In this document: positions 1 to 6,677 of the stretch, piece by piece | Layout of the letters: the number at the start of each line of letters is the position of its first letter | How positions within the stretch are numbered: position 1 is the stretch's first letter | DNA from: Campylobacter sp. UBA1713 | Lineage (GTDB): Bacteria > Campylobacterota > Campylobacteria > Campylobacterales > Campylobacteraceae | Assembly: GCA_002317305.1 (NCBI GenBank) | Contig: DCIZ01000103.1 | Span: 2,859-13,636, forward strand | Reading direction: 5' to 3' | Length of the DNA stretch: 10,778 bases | The notes under the pieces: model-generated | The model's database searches: none | What the model was told of the DNA's origin: nothing | What the model saw: only the letters and a program-made list of their open reading frames with translations | Translations under genes and position numbers: made by a program

Positions 1-1
1 G

Positions 2-463
2 GCATTGCCTTTTAAGGGAGCTTTTACAACTGCTACAAAAACGACAACCTCCACAAGCAAGGTTGCAAATGTAGGTGGAAACGTAGTTGTAAAAAGCACA
101 AACGGTAAAGCACAACTTGGTAACAAATTAGATTACGTTTTTGGTAAGGCGACTGGAGATAAACATAACATAGATAGATCGAAAGGAATGAAAATGGAAT
201 TAAGAAATATTGGAATTAACGACGACTCTGTCGGAAGGTCTTATCTGGAAAATCATTTAAATTCTGTTTTAAAAGATAATAGTAATATCATAAAAACAGA
301 AACTAGAACATATGTAGCAAAAGAGTTACCAAATAAACCAACTTTTCAATACGTCAGCACTACTAGGGAGAGTTTTTTAGCTGGTCCGATGGGCGGTGTC
401 AAAGTAGAAAGTGTTTGGGAGGGTGCGAGATTGATTACCATCATTATAAAAGGCGGAAAATAG
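2..463 (+). CDS. C-terminal toxin domain of a CdiA/FHA-like polymorphic toxin (5' end outside window)
   Basis: The frame is open from the window edge. The first possible start is TTG at 5, with no ribosome binding site visible, so this is most likely the tail of a much longer protein. Residues 1-40 (counted from that TTG) are a Thr/Ser/Gly/Val-rich linker. Residues 41-152 form a compact domain with HNIDRS (54-59), IGINDDSVGR (69-78), HLNSVL (84-89), RESF (121-124), GPMGGVKVE (128-136) and W138, and end in the beta-strand-like LITIII. I recall this pattern from the C-termini of filamentous haemagglutinins and contact-dependent inhibition (CDI) proteins, where the last ~100-150 residues are a delivered toxin, often a nuclease. 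The exact toxin family and catalytic residues are not established here. A putative immunity gene starts one base after the stop, which supports the toxin reading. It could be the active tail of a full cdiA upstream or itself an orphan module. Confidence 0.7.
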   Translation, partial: ALPFKGAFTTATKTTTSTSKVANVGGNVVVKSTNGKAQLGNKLDYVFGKATGDKHNIDRSKGMKMELRNIGINDDSVGRSYLENHLNSVLKDNSNIIKTETRTYVAKELPNKPTFQYVSTTRESFLAGPMGGVKVESVWEGARLITIIIKGGK

Positions 464-464
464 C

Positions 465-944
465 GTGTTTATAATTACATTTTACTCAAATTTTACCTCT
501 TTGCAAGAAGTCGTAAACAACGAAAATATCGTCATATGCGAAGAGATGCATAATTCATATCTATCAGTTAGATGCGATGACAAAGTCTTTGGCGTGGCTT
601 ATTATTGTTTTGGCACGAAAGCCCAAATTTGTTTTGACGAAAAGCATGGTCTTTTATTTATTGGGGCTGGTGCTAGTTTTGTCTGTGTCAGTATCTTATT
701 GGATAAGCCTCTAGTAAAAGAGGAGCTTTTTTCGCCGTTTTATGAGATTGTTTTGGTTGGCGAAAAGCTATGTGTGGTTTGCGAGTTAGAAGTATTTTGT
801 TTTGTGGCTGGTGTAGAGGCGTGGCGTGCAAGTTTTGGTGAGATTATCAGTGGTTTTAGCAATGATAACAAGACAATGTTTTTAGAGTTTTTTGATGGCA
901 CAAAATGCGATATATGTATTCAAGATGGAGGCGTGAGCTTTTAA
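465..944 (+). CDS. Putative immunity protein for the upstream toxin
   Basis: The protein has 159 residues and I do not recognise the family. The start is GTG at 465, one base after the toxin stop, with AAGGCGG at 450-456 inside the toxin gene as ribosome binding site. That arrangement implies translation coupled to the toxin. There is no signal peptide. The sequence is beta-rich and alternating (runs such as FIGAGASFVCVSILL and KLCVVCELEVFCFV) with ten cysteines, high for a protein of this size, and acidic patches. The immunity role is inferred from position: small cytoplasmic proteins directly after a CdiA-CT domain normally bind and neutralise that toxin. Alternatively it could be a bystander cargo gene, but the spacing argues against this. 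Confidence 0.62.
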   Translation: MFIITFYSNFTSLQEVVNNENIVICEEMHNSYLSVRCDDKVFGVAYYCFGTKAQICFDEKHGLLFIGAGASFVCVSILLDKPLVKEELFSPFYEIVLVGEKLCVVCELEVFCFVAGVEAWRASFGEIISGFSNDNKTMFLEFFDGTKCDICIQDGGVSF

Positions 945-976
945 GATTTTGGTATTAACAGTGTCATACAAATTTG

Positions 977-1708
977 GCTACAAACGCGGGCATGGCTCGT
1001 TTAGGTGCGGCTGGTGCTGACGATATAACCAAAGCTAGCACTAAAACAGCACAAAACGAAGCGATAAAAAGCAGAGTTCTTGATAACATCGCTTAAAGCA
1101 AAAACGCTAGAGAGAGTTCGAATTTTAAACAATACGCAGCGAAAGAAAAACAAGTGCTGGGTGAAGTAGCAAAAAACGCTGATGATGTGAGCACTGAAAC
1201 AAAGCTACTTGAAAACAAAAACCAAGTTGCTGGGTTGTTGGAGGATAAAACCATTCCGCCTAGTAGACAAATAGAGTATAAAGGTGGCAGTGATGATGGT
1301 TTAGATAAATTAGTTGATAAAAACCTAAATACTTTATCCAACGACAACAAAGCCGACTTTGTAGCAACATCGGATGGGCGTGTGGCGTTAGCTGACGAAA
1401 AGCAGTGGATTAGCACACTTAAGAGAGATGAGTTGTTAAATCAAGCTGAAAACCAGCAGTTAAAAAATTTGATAAATCAGTTGTATAGACCTGGTGCAAA
1501 TATTGGTGATGGTGGAAGTGCGGATTCTTTAAGATATGAGCTAGAAACTGGCAAGCTTGTTGGAGGTAGGTCGCATATCATAAAAGTTGAAGAGAGGATT
1601 CGAAATTTAGAAAACATCATAAAACGACAGAATCTAAATGAACGTGACTTAGAGCTTGCAAATAAGCTTTTGCGAGACCTAAAAAATTCACAGGATGGTA
1701 AAAGATGA
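977..1708 (+). pseudogene. Orphan/displaced polymorphic-toxin C-terminus with internal stop
   Basis: One frame reads through 977-1708 apart from a TAA at 1094-1096. Before the stop it reads as an Ala-rich segment (GMARLGAAGADDITKA). After the stop it continues in register as SKNARESSNFKQYAAKEKQ, followed by a linker and then a domain at 1484-1705 beginning YRPGANIGDGGSAD and containing GKLVGGRSHI, RIRNLE and LANKLLRDL. I recall this YRPGA-IGDGG-AD domain as a frequent C-terminal module of CdiA and Rhs proteins. There is no ribosome binding site or credible start: the GTG at 1154 has no Shine-Dalgarno. This fits an orphan CT module that kept part of the parent gene's coding sequence. The 3' end overlaps the next gene by ATGA. 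The domain itself is intact from 1097, so expression after recombination onto an upstream cdiA remains possible. Confidence 0.68.
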
Positions 1709-2058
1709 CACAGTCTGAATTAAATGATTTGATAGTTGAATTTTTTCCTGAATTAAAAGAGAAATTTGATGAAGAGATGGCATGGTGGGACATAGAAGAG
1801 CCTGGTTCTCACAATATTTATGGCAATGTATTTAATCCATTTGCGATAGATGAAATTCTAATAGACCCAAAAAGAATTTTTGACTTTATTGAATTTGTGC
1901 TAGAAAAAGATGATGATTATGCTACAGATGTAATGATTGTTACTGTGTTAGAGTTTTTGACAGATGTTTTGAGGTTCCGCAAAGACCTGATAAAATTTGC
2001 AGGAAAACGAAGCAAAGATGCGCTTGATAGACTTCTTGACTTTTTTGGACGCACCTAG
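1705..2058 (+). CDS. Putative immunity protein, DUF7674-like, partner of the YRPGA toxin tail
   Basis: The protein has 117 residues, is acidic and probably all-alpha, and has no signal peptide. The ATG at 1705 overlaps the toxin-tail stop (ATGA), so translation is probably coupled. Recognisable stretches are LIVEFFPEL near the N-terminus, then PKRIFDFIEFVLEKDDDY, TVLEFLTDV and an Arg/Lys-Asp-rich C-terminal helix. The layout (FFPEL, then iFdFiE, then vLEfLtdv) resembles what I remember of the DUF7674 family found beside CdiA/Rhs tails. That family name is from memory and was not searched. The inferred role is cytoplasmic binding to, and neutralisation of, the toxin encoded just upstream. The gene is intact although the toxin frame is broken, consistent with retained protection against kin that still deploy this toxin. 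Confidence 0.65.
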   Translation: MTQSELNDLIVEFFPELKEKFDEEMAWWDIEEPGSHNIYGNVFNPFAIDEILIDPKRIFDFIEFVLEKDDDYATDVMIVTVLEFLTDVLRFRKDLIKFAGKRSKDALDRLLDFFGRT

Positions 2059-2209
2059 TAACAATGTTTTGTGTGGAATAGATATTGTTACCGATTGCTT
2101 CTCAAACTATTTAAGAGCACCTCTAAAAACCAAAGTTTTTTCAGCTGAAATCAAAGCTGATTGTTGAATTTTAACTCAAGTTTAAAAAACTTTTAGTTTA
2201 TCATTTTTC
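2059..2209 (+). other. Intergenic remnant between immunity gene and insertion sequence
   Basis: No gene is visible. A weak inverted repeat, GTAACAAT at 2058-2065 with ATTGTTAC at 2084-2091, overlaps the immunity stop codon. It has an 18-base loop and no T-run, so it is at best a weak terminator. A smaller repeat AAGTTT/AAACTT lies at 2178-2192. A lone MITE-like terminus is annotated separately at 2115. Confidence 0.5.
2115..2131 (+). repeat. Lone MITE-type terminal repeat
   Basis: GAGCACCTCTAAAAACC matches the left terminus of the full MITE (GGGCATCTCTAAAAACC at 10408) at 15 of 17 positions. It is preceded by TTAA. No matching right end is seen between here and truB, so this is a remnant or a related element's end. 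Confidence 0.4.
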
Positions 2210-2235
2210 GGCTTAATTGCCAAAATGTAGCGGTG
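2210..2235 (+). repeat. Left terminal inverted repeat of the insertion sequence
   Basis: It begins GGCTTAATTG and ends TGTAGCGGTG. Its reverse complement matches 3336-3362, with CACCGCTACA and CAATTAAGCC identical and a few differences plus one gap in the middle. Confidence 0.75.
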
Positions 2236-2244
2236 GAAATTCGC

Positions 2245-2276
2245 TATAATGCCCATAAAATATACTTTTGAAAGGA
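2245..2276 (+). promoter_or_regulatory. Transposase promoter and ribosome binding site
   Basis: A perfect TATAAT at 2245-2250, preceded by GC and without an obvious -35, fits the Campylobacter sigma-70 pattern. AAAGGA at 2271-2276 is a good ribosome binding site five bases before the ATG at 2282. Confidence 0.6.
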
Positions 2277-2281
2277 TTTTT

Positions 2282-3231
2282 ATGGCAAAAAAAATTTTGT
2301 AAATTTTGCGGTGCAAATTCGCTTATTAAATTTGGCTCTACTCAAAGGACAAAAACGTCTCAAATGCAACGCATGCGCTCGCACAAATTTGCTGAAAAAT
2401 GACGAGAAAACAGCACAAAAAAATACGAATTTTCTCAAAAAACATATGAAAAATTCATCTTGCAACAGCTCACGGTTAAACAGCTTGCAACCACTCTTGG
2501 CGTCAGCGCAAGAACCGTTTTTAGACGCTTTTATAGCCTGCCAAAACCAGTGCCACAACGGCTAAATTTGTGTAAAGTTTTGGTGATAGCAGATGCGACT
2601 TATTGGGGGCGAAATTTCGGTGTAGTGGTTTTTTTAGACGCCATTAGTAAGCGCGTTTTGTGGTGGAAATTCATCTACGAAAACGAAAAAATACGACTAC
2701 GAAGAGGGCTTAAGATGGTGCAAAGATGTAGCTGGTTACCAAATTTGCGGCTTTGTTGCAGATGGGCTCAAAGGCTTATCTGGTCGCATTTTCGTGCCGT
2801 TTGGGTTGTGCCAAGTTCATGTCCAAAGAGCCGTTAGAACAAAGCTAACGCTACACCCAAAAAGCGAGGCGGCGCGTGAGCTTTTGGCAGTGGCAAACGG
2901 GCTGTGTAAAGCCAGCAAAAAAGAGTTTTTGGCGAGGCTAAATGATTTTGAAAAACGGCACTACCAGTTCATAAACGAAAAAAATTTGAGCGAAAATGGG
3001 CGTGCTTTTTTCGTGCATAAACGCCTCCGCTCGGCTCTGAATTCGCTTAAACGAAACGTGGAATTTTTGTTTAAATTTGAGGAAGTTTTGGGGCTGCCGA
3101 AGACGACAAATTTGCTAGAGGCGAGGTTTGGCGACTTAAAAAGAGCCACTAGAAATCACAGCGGTTTAAAGCGTGAGAATTTGGAAAAATTTGTGGCGAG
3201 CTACTTGGCTTTGAAAAGTTGTGAAATTTAG
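2282..3231 (+). pseudogene. IS256-variant zinc-binding transposase, multiply frameshifted
   Basis: The ATG at 2282 is followed by an 8-A run (2287-2294) that leads straight to a stop. Removing one A gives MAKKFCKFCG and the main frame. A local excursion follows: the second zinc-ribbon half, RLKCNACART, is in another frame from the A-run at 2351-2355 to about 2385. A TGA lies at 2400-2402. From about 2460 the frame is good and includes a helix-turn-helix (VKQLATTLGVSARTVFRRF) and the first catalytic Asp in IADATYWG (2592-2594). At 2686-2691 a 6-A run shifts the frame again, and GFVADGLKGL with the second Asp and TTNLLEARFGDLK with the Glu follow in the new frame to the TAG at 3229. The reconstructed protein would be about 316 residues. 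D-D-E family transposases cut and join DNA at the inverted repeats. With this many lesions the copy is almost certainly inactive unless the A-runs are sequencing errors. Confidence 0.8.
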
Positions 3232-3260
3232 TGCTTTTTAGTGCTTTTTAGTGCTTTTTA
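3231..3260 (+). repeat. Three tandem copies of a 10-bp repeat
   Basis: GTGCTTTTTA occurs three times without change at 3231-3240, 3241-3250 and 3251-3260, beginning at the last base of the transposase stop codon. It looks like a slippage expansion in the 3' untranslated part of the element. Confidence 0.85.
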
Positions 3261-3288
3261 AGCGAAATTCTTTGTAAATTTTACTCCT

Positions 3289-3334
3289 AAAAAAGTGCTT
3301 CAAACAGTGAAGCTAAAAGCATTTGAAGCACTTT
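3289..3334 (-). terminator. Intrinsic terminator facing truB transcription, inside the IS right end
   Basis: AAAGTGCTTCAAA (3292-3304) and TTTGAAGCACTTT (3322-3334) form a perfect 13-bp stem with a 17-base loop. Read on the minus strand the stem is followed by six T (3294-3289), a classic intrinsic terminator. On the plus strand only three T follow. It would stop transcription arriving from truB before it enters the transposase in antisense. Confidence 0.7.
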
Positions 3335-3335
3335 G

Positions 3336-3362
3336 CACCGCTACAAATTTGTCAATTAAGCC
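3336..3362 (-). repeat. Right terminal inverted repeat of the insertion sequence
   Basis: It begins CACCGCTACA and ends CAATTAAGCC. It is the reverse-complement partner of 2210-2235 and starts two bases after the terminator stem. Confidence 0.75.
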
Positions 3363-3428
3363 AAAATTTTCGGTTTTGTCAAATTTGTTACTTGAAATAA
3401 AAAAGCATAATTTAAACTATTGTAAAAA

Positions 3429-4256
3429 TCAAGCCAGCTCCACGCCGTTTATTATGTAAAAAACACGCTCGTCATCGGCTGAAATTTCTACAAAACTCAA
3501 AAATTCGCCAAAATCAACGGCGTAAACGCCCGGCGTTTGTGTGAAAAATTCGTTTTTGTAAATTTTCTTGCCCACTTCAAAGTCGCTTTTGTCGCCTTTG
3601 TAGCGGTTAAAAGGAACGCTCAAAAACTCTCGCGGGTCTAGCGGTTTTTCGCCGTCAAAGAGAAATTTACCTTCGCTCATTCTCTCCAAATTTGACAAAC
3701 ATCCGCTCACGCCCAGCCTTTCACAGAGCAGCTCCGCCCAGCTTCTGACGTAGCCGCCTTCGCTCAAAGCTAGCTCAAAGGTCAAAAATGGGCTAGCAAA
3801 ATGCAACGCTCGCGCCTCAAAAATCTCCATTTCGCACGCTTTTAGCGAAAAATCTTTGCCACGTCTAGCGAGGTCATAAGCGCGTTTGCCGTCTATCCAC
3901 TTTGCGCTAAATTTGGGCGGTGTGTAGCTCACTTTGCCGCACAAATTCGCCATTTCTTTTTTTATTTTGTCTAACGAAAGTGGTTCAATTCGCTCGACTT
4001 TGCTAATGGCAGTGTGGTCTAGCGTTTCGCTTTTTGCGCCGAGCCACAAGGTAGCGCGGTAGCGTTTTGGCGATTTTTCTAAAAAACGAAAAAGTTTTGT
4101 ATAGTTGCCAAAGCCGATGAGCAAAACGCCGCTTGCAAACGGGTCAAGCGTGCCGCTAAAACCAGCCTTTTTTACATTGTATTTGCGTTTGAGTTTGGCT
4201 AAAAAGCGCGAGCAAATTTCGCCTGCGGGCTTTTTGGCTACAAAAAGTCTGTTCAA
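3429..4256 (-). CDS. truB: tRNA pseudouridine(55) synthase TruB
   Basis: This enzyme converts U55 of the tRNA T-arm to pseudouridine in the cytoplasm. The protein has 275 residues. The catalytic motif GFSGTLDPFASGVL carries the nucleophile Asp38. The conserved Tyr of motif II is Y66 in KRYRATLWLG, and YTPPKFSAKWIDGKRAYDLARRG and SEGGYVRSWAELL are further TruB landmarks. Phe/Ser in the GFSG part replaces the GHTG common in other bacteria. As I recall, Campylobacter TruB has a similar GYSGTLDP, so this is lineage-typical. The C-terminus is shorter than in E. coli, without a clear PUA domain. The start is TTG at 4256, chosen because AAAAGGA (4270-4264) lies seven bases upstream and the protein begins MNRLFVAKKPAGE as the family does. 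It is downstream of the helicase gene on the same strand with 162 bp between them, and transcription probably ends at the terminator in the neighbouring insertion sequence. In C. jejuni truB follows this same helicase gene. Confidence 0.93.
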   Translation of the reverse strand: MNRLFVAKKPAGEICSRFLAKLKRKYNVKKAGFSGTLDPFASGVLLIGFGNYTKLFRFLEKSPKRYRATLWLGAKSETLDHTAISKVERIEPLSLDKIKKEMANLCGKVSYTPPKFSAKWIDGKRAYDLARRGKDFSLKACEMEIFEARALHFASPFLTFELALSEGGYVRSWAELLCERLGVSGCLSNLERMSEGKFLFDGEKPLDPREFLSVPFNRYKGDKSDFEVGKKIYKNEFFTQTPGVYAVDFGEFLSFVEISADDERVFYIINGVELA

Positions 4257-4312
4257 TTTTGATTCCTTTTTTTAAAATTCTAAAATTCGGTTTTGGCGTT
4301 TTGAGTGCTAAA

Positions 4313-4356
4313 GGGCATCTCTAAAAAACATTTCGGCTCGGTTTTTAGAGATGCCC
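4313..4356 (-). mobile_element. 44-bp internally deleted MITE copy
   Basis: Perfect 15-bp inverted ends, GGGCATCTCTAAAAA at 4313-4327 and TTTTTAGAGATGCCC at 4342-4356, enclose 14 bases. Read on the minus strand, the last ~34 bases match the right end of the copy at 10408-10578 (ACCGAGCC, then an AAATG-like stretch, then the terminus) with two differences. The first ten bases are the left end. TAAA flanks it on both sides (4309-4312 and 4357-4360), a possible target duplication. In the helicase-truB transcript it would form a strong hairpin, 56 bases before the truB start. The trailing TTT is short for a terminator. Confidence 0.75.
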
Positions 4357-4418
4357 TAAAGTTTGCATTAAAAAAAGCACAAAAATTTGACGATTCCTGT
4401 GAAATATGAAATAAAAAC

Positions 4419-6470
4419 TTACACTTTCGTTACAAAACCGCTCATTATCTCACGCTCGCCGCCACTAAACATGATGATGAGCTTAAATTTGTCTCGCACG
4501 TCTGGCACGACTTGCATGACGTAGCCTTTGCCAAAAATTTTGTGCTCGACTCTGTCGCCCTTTTTAAACTCGCACACGCGTTCTATCTGCAGTCCGCCCT
4601 CTGCCACGCCCGCTTCGCTTAAAAAACGCGAAGGCTCTAGCCACTGCTTCTGCCCTCTGTAAATTCGGTAGCTTGATGTAAAAAGAGACAAATTTCGCTT
4701 CGCCCTAGTAAAAGCCACGTAAGCTAGCCTTCGCTCCTCTTCTAGCTCTATCTCGTCGCCTCGAAGTGGAAAAAATCCCTCTTCAAGCCCTATGACAAAA
4801 ACGTGTTTAAACTCCAGCCCTTTTGATGCATGCACGCTCATTAAACTTACTGCCGTGTCGCTCAACTCGTCTTGGTCGCTTTGTAAAGTGAGGTCGTTTA
4901 AAAAGTCGTCTAGGTCAAATTCTGGCTCTTTTGCTCGCTCTTTTAAAACGCCATAAAACTCGTACAAATTTGCCACTCTACTCTCGCCATCTGGCATCAA
5001 AGCATAAAATTCTTTTAGTCCAAAAACGCCGTCTATTTCAGCCACTATCTCGTGGTTTTCTAGCGTAGAAAGCCGCATTAAGCCCTCTAAAAGCGCGCCG
5101 AGTTTGCTAGCGGTTTTAGCTGTAAACGTGCCATTTTGGAGTGCGATGATGAGCGCATCAAAAAGCGAACAGGTGTTCTCTTGCGCTATCAAATTTAGTT
5201 TTTTGAGACTCTCCTCGCCAAAATTTCTTTTTGGGCGGTTTATGATGCGTGTTAGCAAAAAGTCATCGTGCGGGTTTTTGACTAGCTTTAAGTAAGCCAC
5301 GACATCTTTTACTTCAGTTCGCTCATAAAATTTCGTTCCGCCTACCATTTTGTAGCCGATGCCGTGTTTGTTTAACGCCTCTTCTATGCTACGAGAGAGT
5401 GCATTTACTCTGTAAAGCACCGCTATTTCGCCCGGCTCCTCGCCCGAATTTAGCAGTTTTTGAATTTGGCTTGCTACCAAATTTGCTTCGGCGATCTCAT
5501 TTTGGTTTTTAAAACGCTGGACTTTTAGCTCCTCTTTTACAGTGGCACGAAGCGTTTTGCCTAGTCGGATTCTGTTGTGGTCTATGAGCTCGTTTGCCAC
5601 GTTTAAGATGTTTTGTGTTGAGCGGTAGTTATCTTCTAGTTTGACTATTTTTGCGCCCGGAAAGTGCGTTTCAAAATTCAAAATGTTGTCCATCTTTGCA
5701 CCACGCCAGCCGTAGATGCTTTGGTCGTCATCGCCCACGACAACTAAATTTGAGTGCTCGCTACAAAGGAGTTTTAGGAGTTCTAGCTGAGGTAAATTTG
5801 TGTCTTGAAACTCATCTACCATGATGTATTTGTAGCGTTGCGAGACGGCGCGGCGTAGTTCATTTTCTTGTTGCAAAATGCGGTAAGGAAGCACAAGCAA
5901 GTCGTCAAAATCTACCAAATTTTTCTCATGCTTAAACTCCTCGTAACGCTTGTAACAAAGGACGATGGAGCGACTTTCGCTAAGAGTTTCACGCTCAAAC
6001 TGATAGTCCAAAAGATCTTGCGGCGAAAGCAGGAGGTTTTTAAAGCGCGAGATCTCAGAAGCCACTGTGGCGGTGGGAAATTTGCTCTCTATGTTTAGGT
6101 CTTTTATGATCTTTTTTTTGTCATCTGTGTCAGCGATGGAAAAGCTTGAACTTCGCCCCAGATGCTCCATGTGAAGCTTTAAAAAGAGTAAGCCAAATTT
6201 GTGAAATGTGCAAAGCAGTGGCACACGCATCTCAGGTGAAGCGGGTAGTAGCGAAAGTGCGCGCGTGCGCATCTCCTGTGCGGCTTTGTTGGTAAAAGTA
6301 AGCGTGAGTGTGTTTAGCGGATGGATGCCTACTTCGCCTATTAGAAACGCTAGCCGTGTGGTGATGGTGCGTGTCTTGCCTGTGCCTGCGCCTGCCAAAA
6401 TGAGCTGCGCGCCGTCTATGTGAGAAGCTGCCTGCCTCTGTGCCTCGTTTAACATGTCTAAAACACTCAT
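4419..6470 (-). CDS. UvrD/Rep/PcrA-family ATP-dependent 3'-5' DNA helicase
   Basis: This is a superfamily 1A helicase that unwinds DNA using ATP, in repair and in clearing stalled replication forks. The protein is 683 residues, the usual size. Motifs in order: Q motif LNEAQRQAA (7-15), Walker A AGAGTGKT (26-33, K32), Ia TFTNKAA (58-64), Ib TFHKF (88-92), II VDEFQDTN (218-225, D219 E220), III GDDDQSIYGWRGA (246-258), IV LEDNYRST (278-285), V VHASKGLEF (546-554) and VI YVAFTRAKRNL (584-594). The C-terminal KGDRVEHKIFGKGYV (637-651) resembles the Tudor-like tail of PcrA/UvrD that contacts RNA polymerase. The start is ATG at 6470 with AAAAGGG (6484-6478) upstream. A full MITE begins only 15 bp upstream of the start codon, so the promoter must lie within or beyond it. 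truB follows on the same strand, and this gene order is shared with C. jejuni as I recall it. Whether to call it uvrD, rep or pcrA cannot be settled from one sequence. Confidence 0.95.
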   Translation of the reverse strand: MSVLDMLNEAQRQAASHIDGAQLILAGAGTGKTRTITTRLAFLIGEVGIHPLNTLTLTFTNKAAQEMRTRALSLLPASPEMRVPLLCTFHKFGLLFLKLHMEHLGRSSSFSIADTDDKKKIIKDLNIESKFPTATVASEISRFKNLLLSPQDLLDYQFERETLSESRSIVLCYKRYEEFKHEKNLVDFDDLLVLPYRILQQENELRRAVSQRYKYIMVDEFQDTNLPQLELLKLLCSEHSNLVVVGDDDQSIYGWRGAKMDNILNFETHFPGAKIVKLEDNYRSTQNILNVANELIDHNRIRLGKTLRATVKEELKVQRFKNQNEIAEANLVASQIQKLLNSGEEPGEIAVLYRVNALSRSIEEALNKHGIGYKMVGGTKFYERTEVKDVVAYLKLVKNPHDDFLLTRIINRPKRNFGEESLKKLNLIAQENTCSLFDALIIALQNGTFTAKTASKLGALLEGLMRLSTLENHEIVAEIDGVFGLKEFYALMPDGESRVANLYEFYGVLKERAKEPEFDLDDFLNDLTLQSDQDELSDTAVSLMSVHASKGLEFKHVFVIGLEEGFFPLRGDEIELEEERRLAYVAFTRAKRNLSLFTSSYRIYRGQKQWLEPSRFLSEAGVAEGGLQIERVCEFKKGDRVEHKIFGKGYVMQVVPDVRDKFKLIIMFSGGEREIMSGFVTKV

Positions 6471-6485
6471 CTTAAAACCCTTTTA

Positions 6486-6653
6486 GGGCATCTCTAAAAA
6501 CATTTTGGCTTGATTTTTTGGAGTGTTTTTAGTGATTTTTTGTTTTAAAATGAGGAGAATACTGTTGTATTTGACGAATTTTAAGGCAAAAAAGCGCAAA
6601 AACAAACAAAAAAGCGAGCCACAAATTCAGTTTAAATGGTTTTAAAGATGCCC
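6486..6653 (-). mobile_element. Full-length MITE copy (168 bp) in the helicase gene's leader
   Basis: The left end is GGGCATCTCTAAAAAC. The right end, reading inward on the other strand, is GGGCATCTTTAAAACC. The reverse complement of the whole block aligns end to end with 10408-10578 at roughly 85 % identity by eye, sharing internal words such as TGAATTTGTGGCTCG, CTTTTTTGCCTTAAAA and TTTTAAAACAAAAAA. There is no transposase. The flanks are TTA on the left and TTT on the right, so any 3-bp target duplication has decayed. Confidence 0.82.
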
Positions 6654-6671
6654 TTTTGTCAATATCTTTGT

Positions 6672-6677
6672 ATTTTA
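6672..6677 (-). promoter_or_regulatory. Candidate -10 box for the helicase gene
   Basis: On the minus strand TAAAAT follows TTTTTTCGG, just outside the MITE's distal end. Transcription from here would place the whole MITE in the mRNA leader. The call is weak and rests only on position and similarity. Confidence 0.3.

Larger units (their letters stand above)
2210..3362 (+). mobile_element. Degraded IS256-variant (zinc-ribbon, IS1249-like) insertion sequence
   Basis: The element is about 1,153 bp, bounded by imperfect inverted repeats of about 26 bp (2210-2235 and 3336-3362) that surround a single transposase gene with its own promoter. The family call rests on the transposase: an N-terminal CxxC/CxxC zinc ribbon, a helix-turn-helix, and D-D-E residues in ADATYW, ADGLKG and NLLEARFGDLK. 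No clean target duplication is seen: the flanks are CATTTTTC on the left and AAAATTTTC on the right, only loosely alike. The element lies between the toxin/immunity cluster and truB and may have helped to create that junction. Confidence 0.75.

Noticed and set aside
2282..3231. Programmed frameshifting in the transposase
   Set aside because: Four shifts in both directions plus a stop, in a family normally encoded by one frame. Decay or sequencing error is simpler.
4128..4167. GFSG in place of GHTG in the TruB catalytic loop as a lost function
   Set aside because: The nucleophile Asp and the rest of the motif are intact, and I recall a similar GYSG in Campylobacter TruB.
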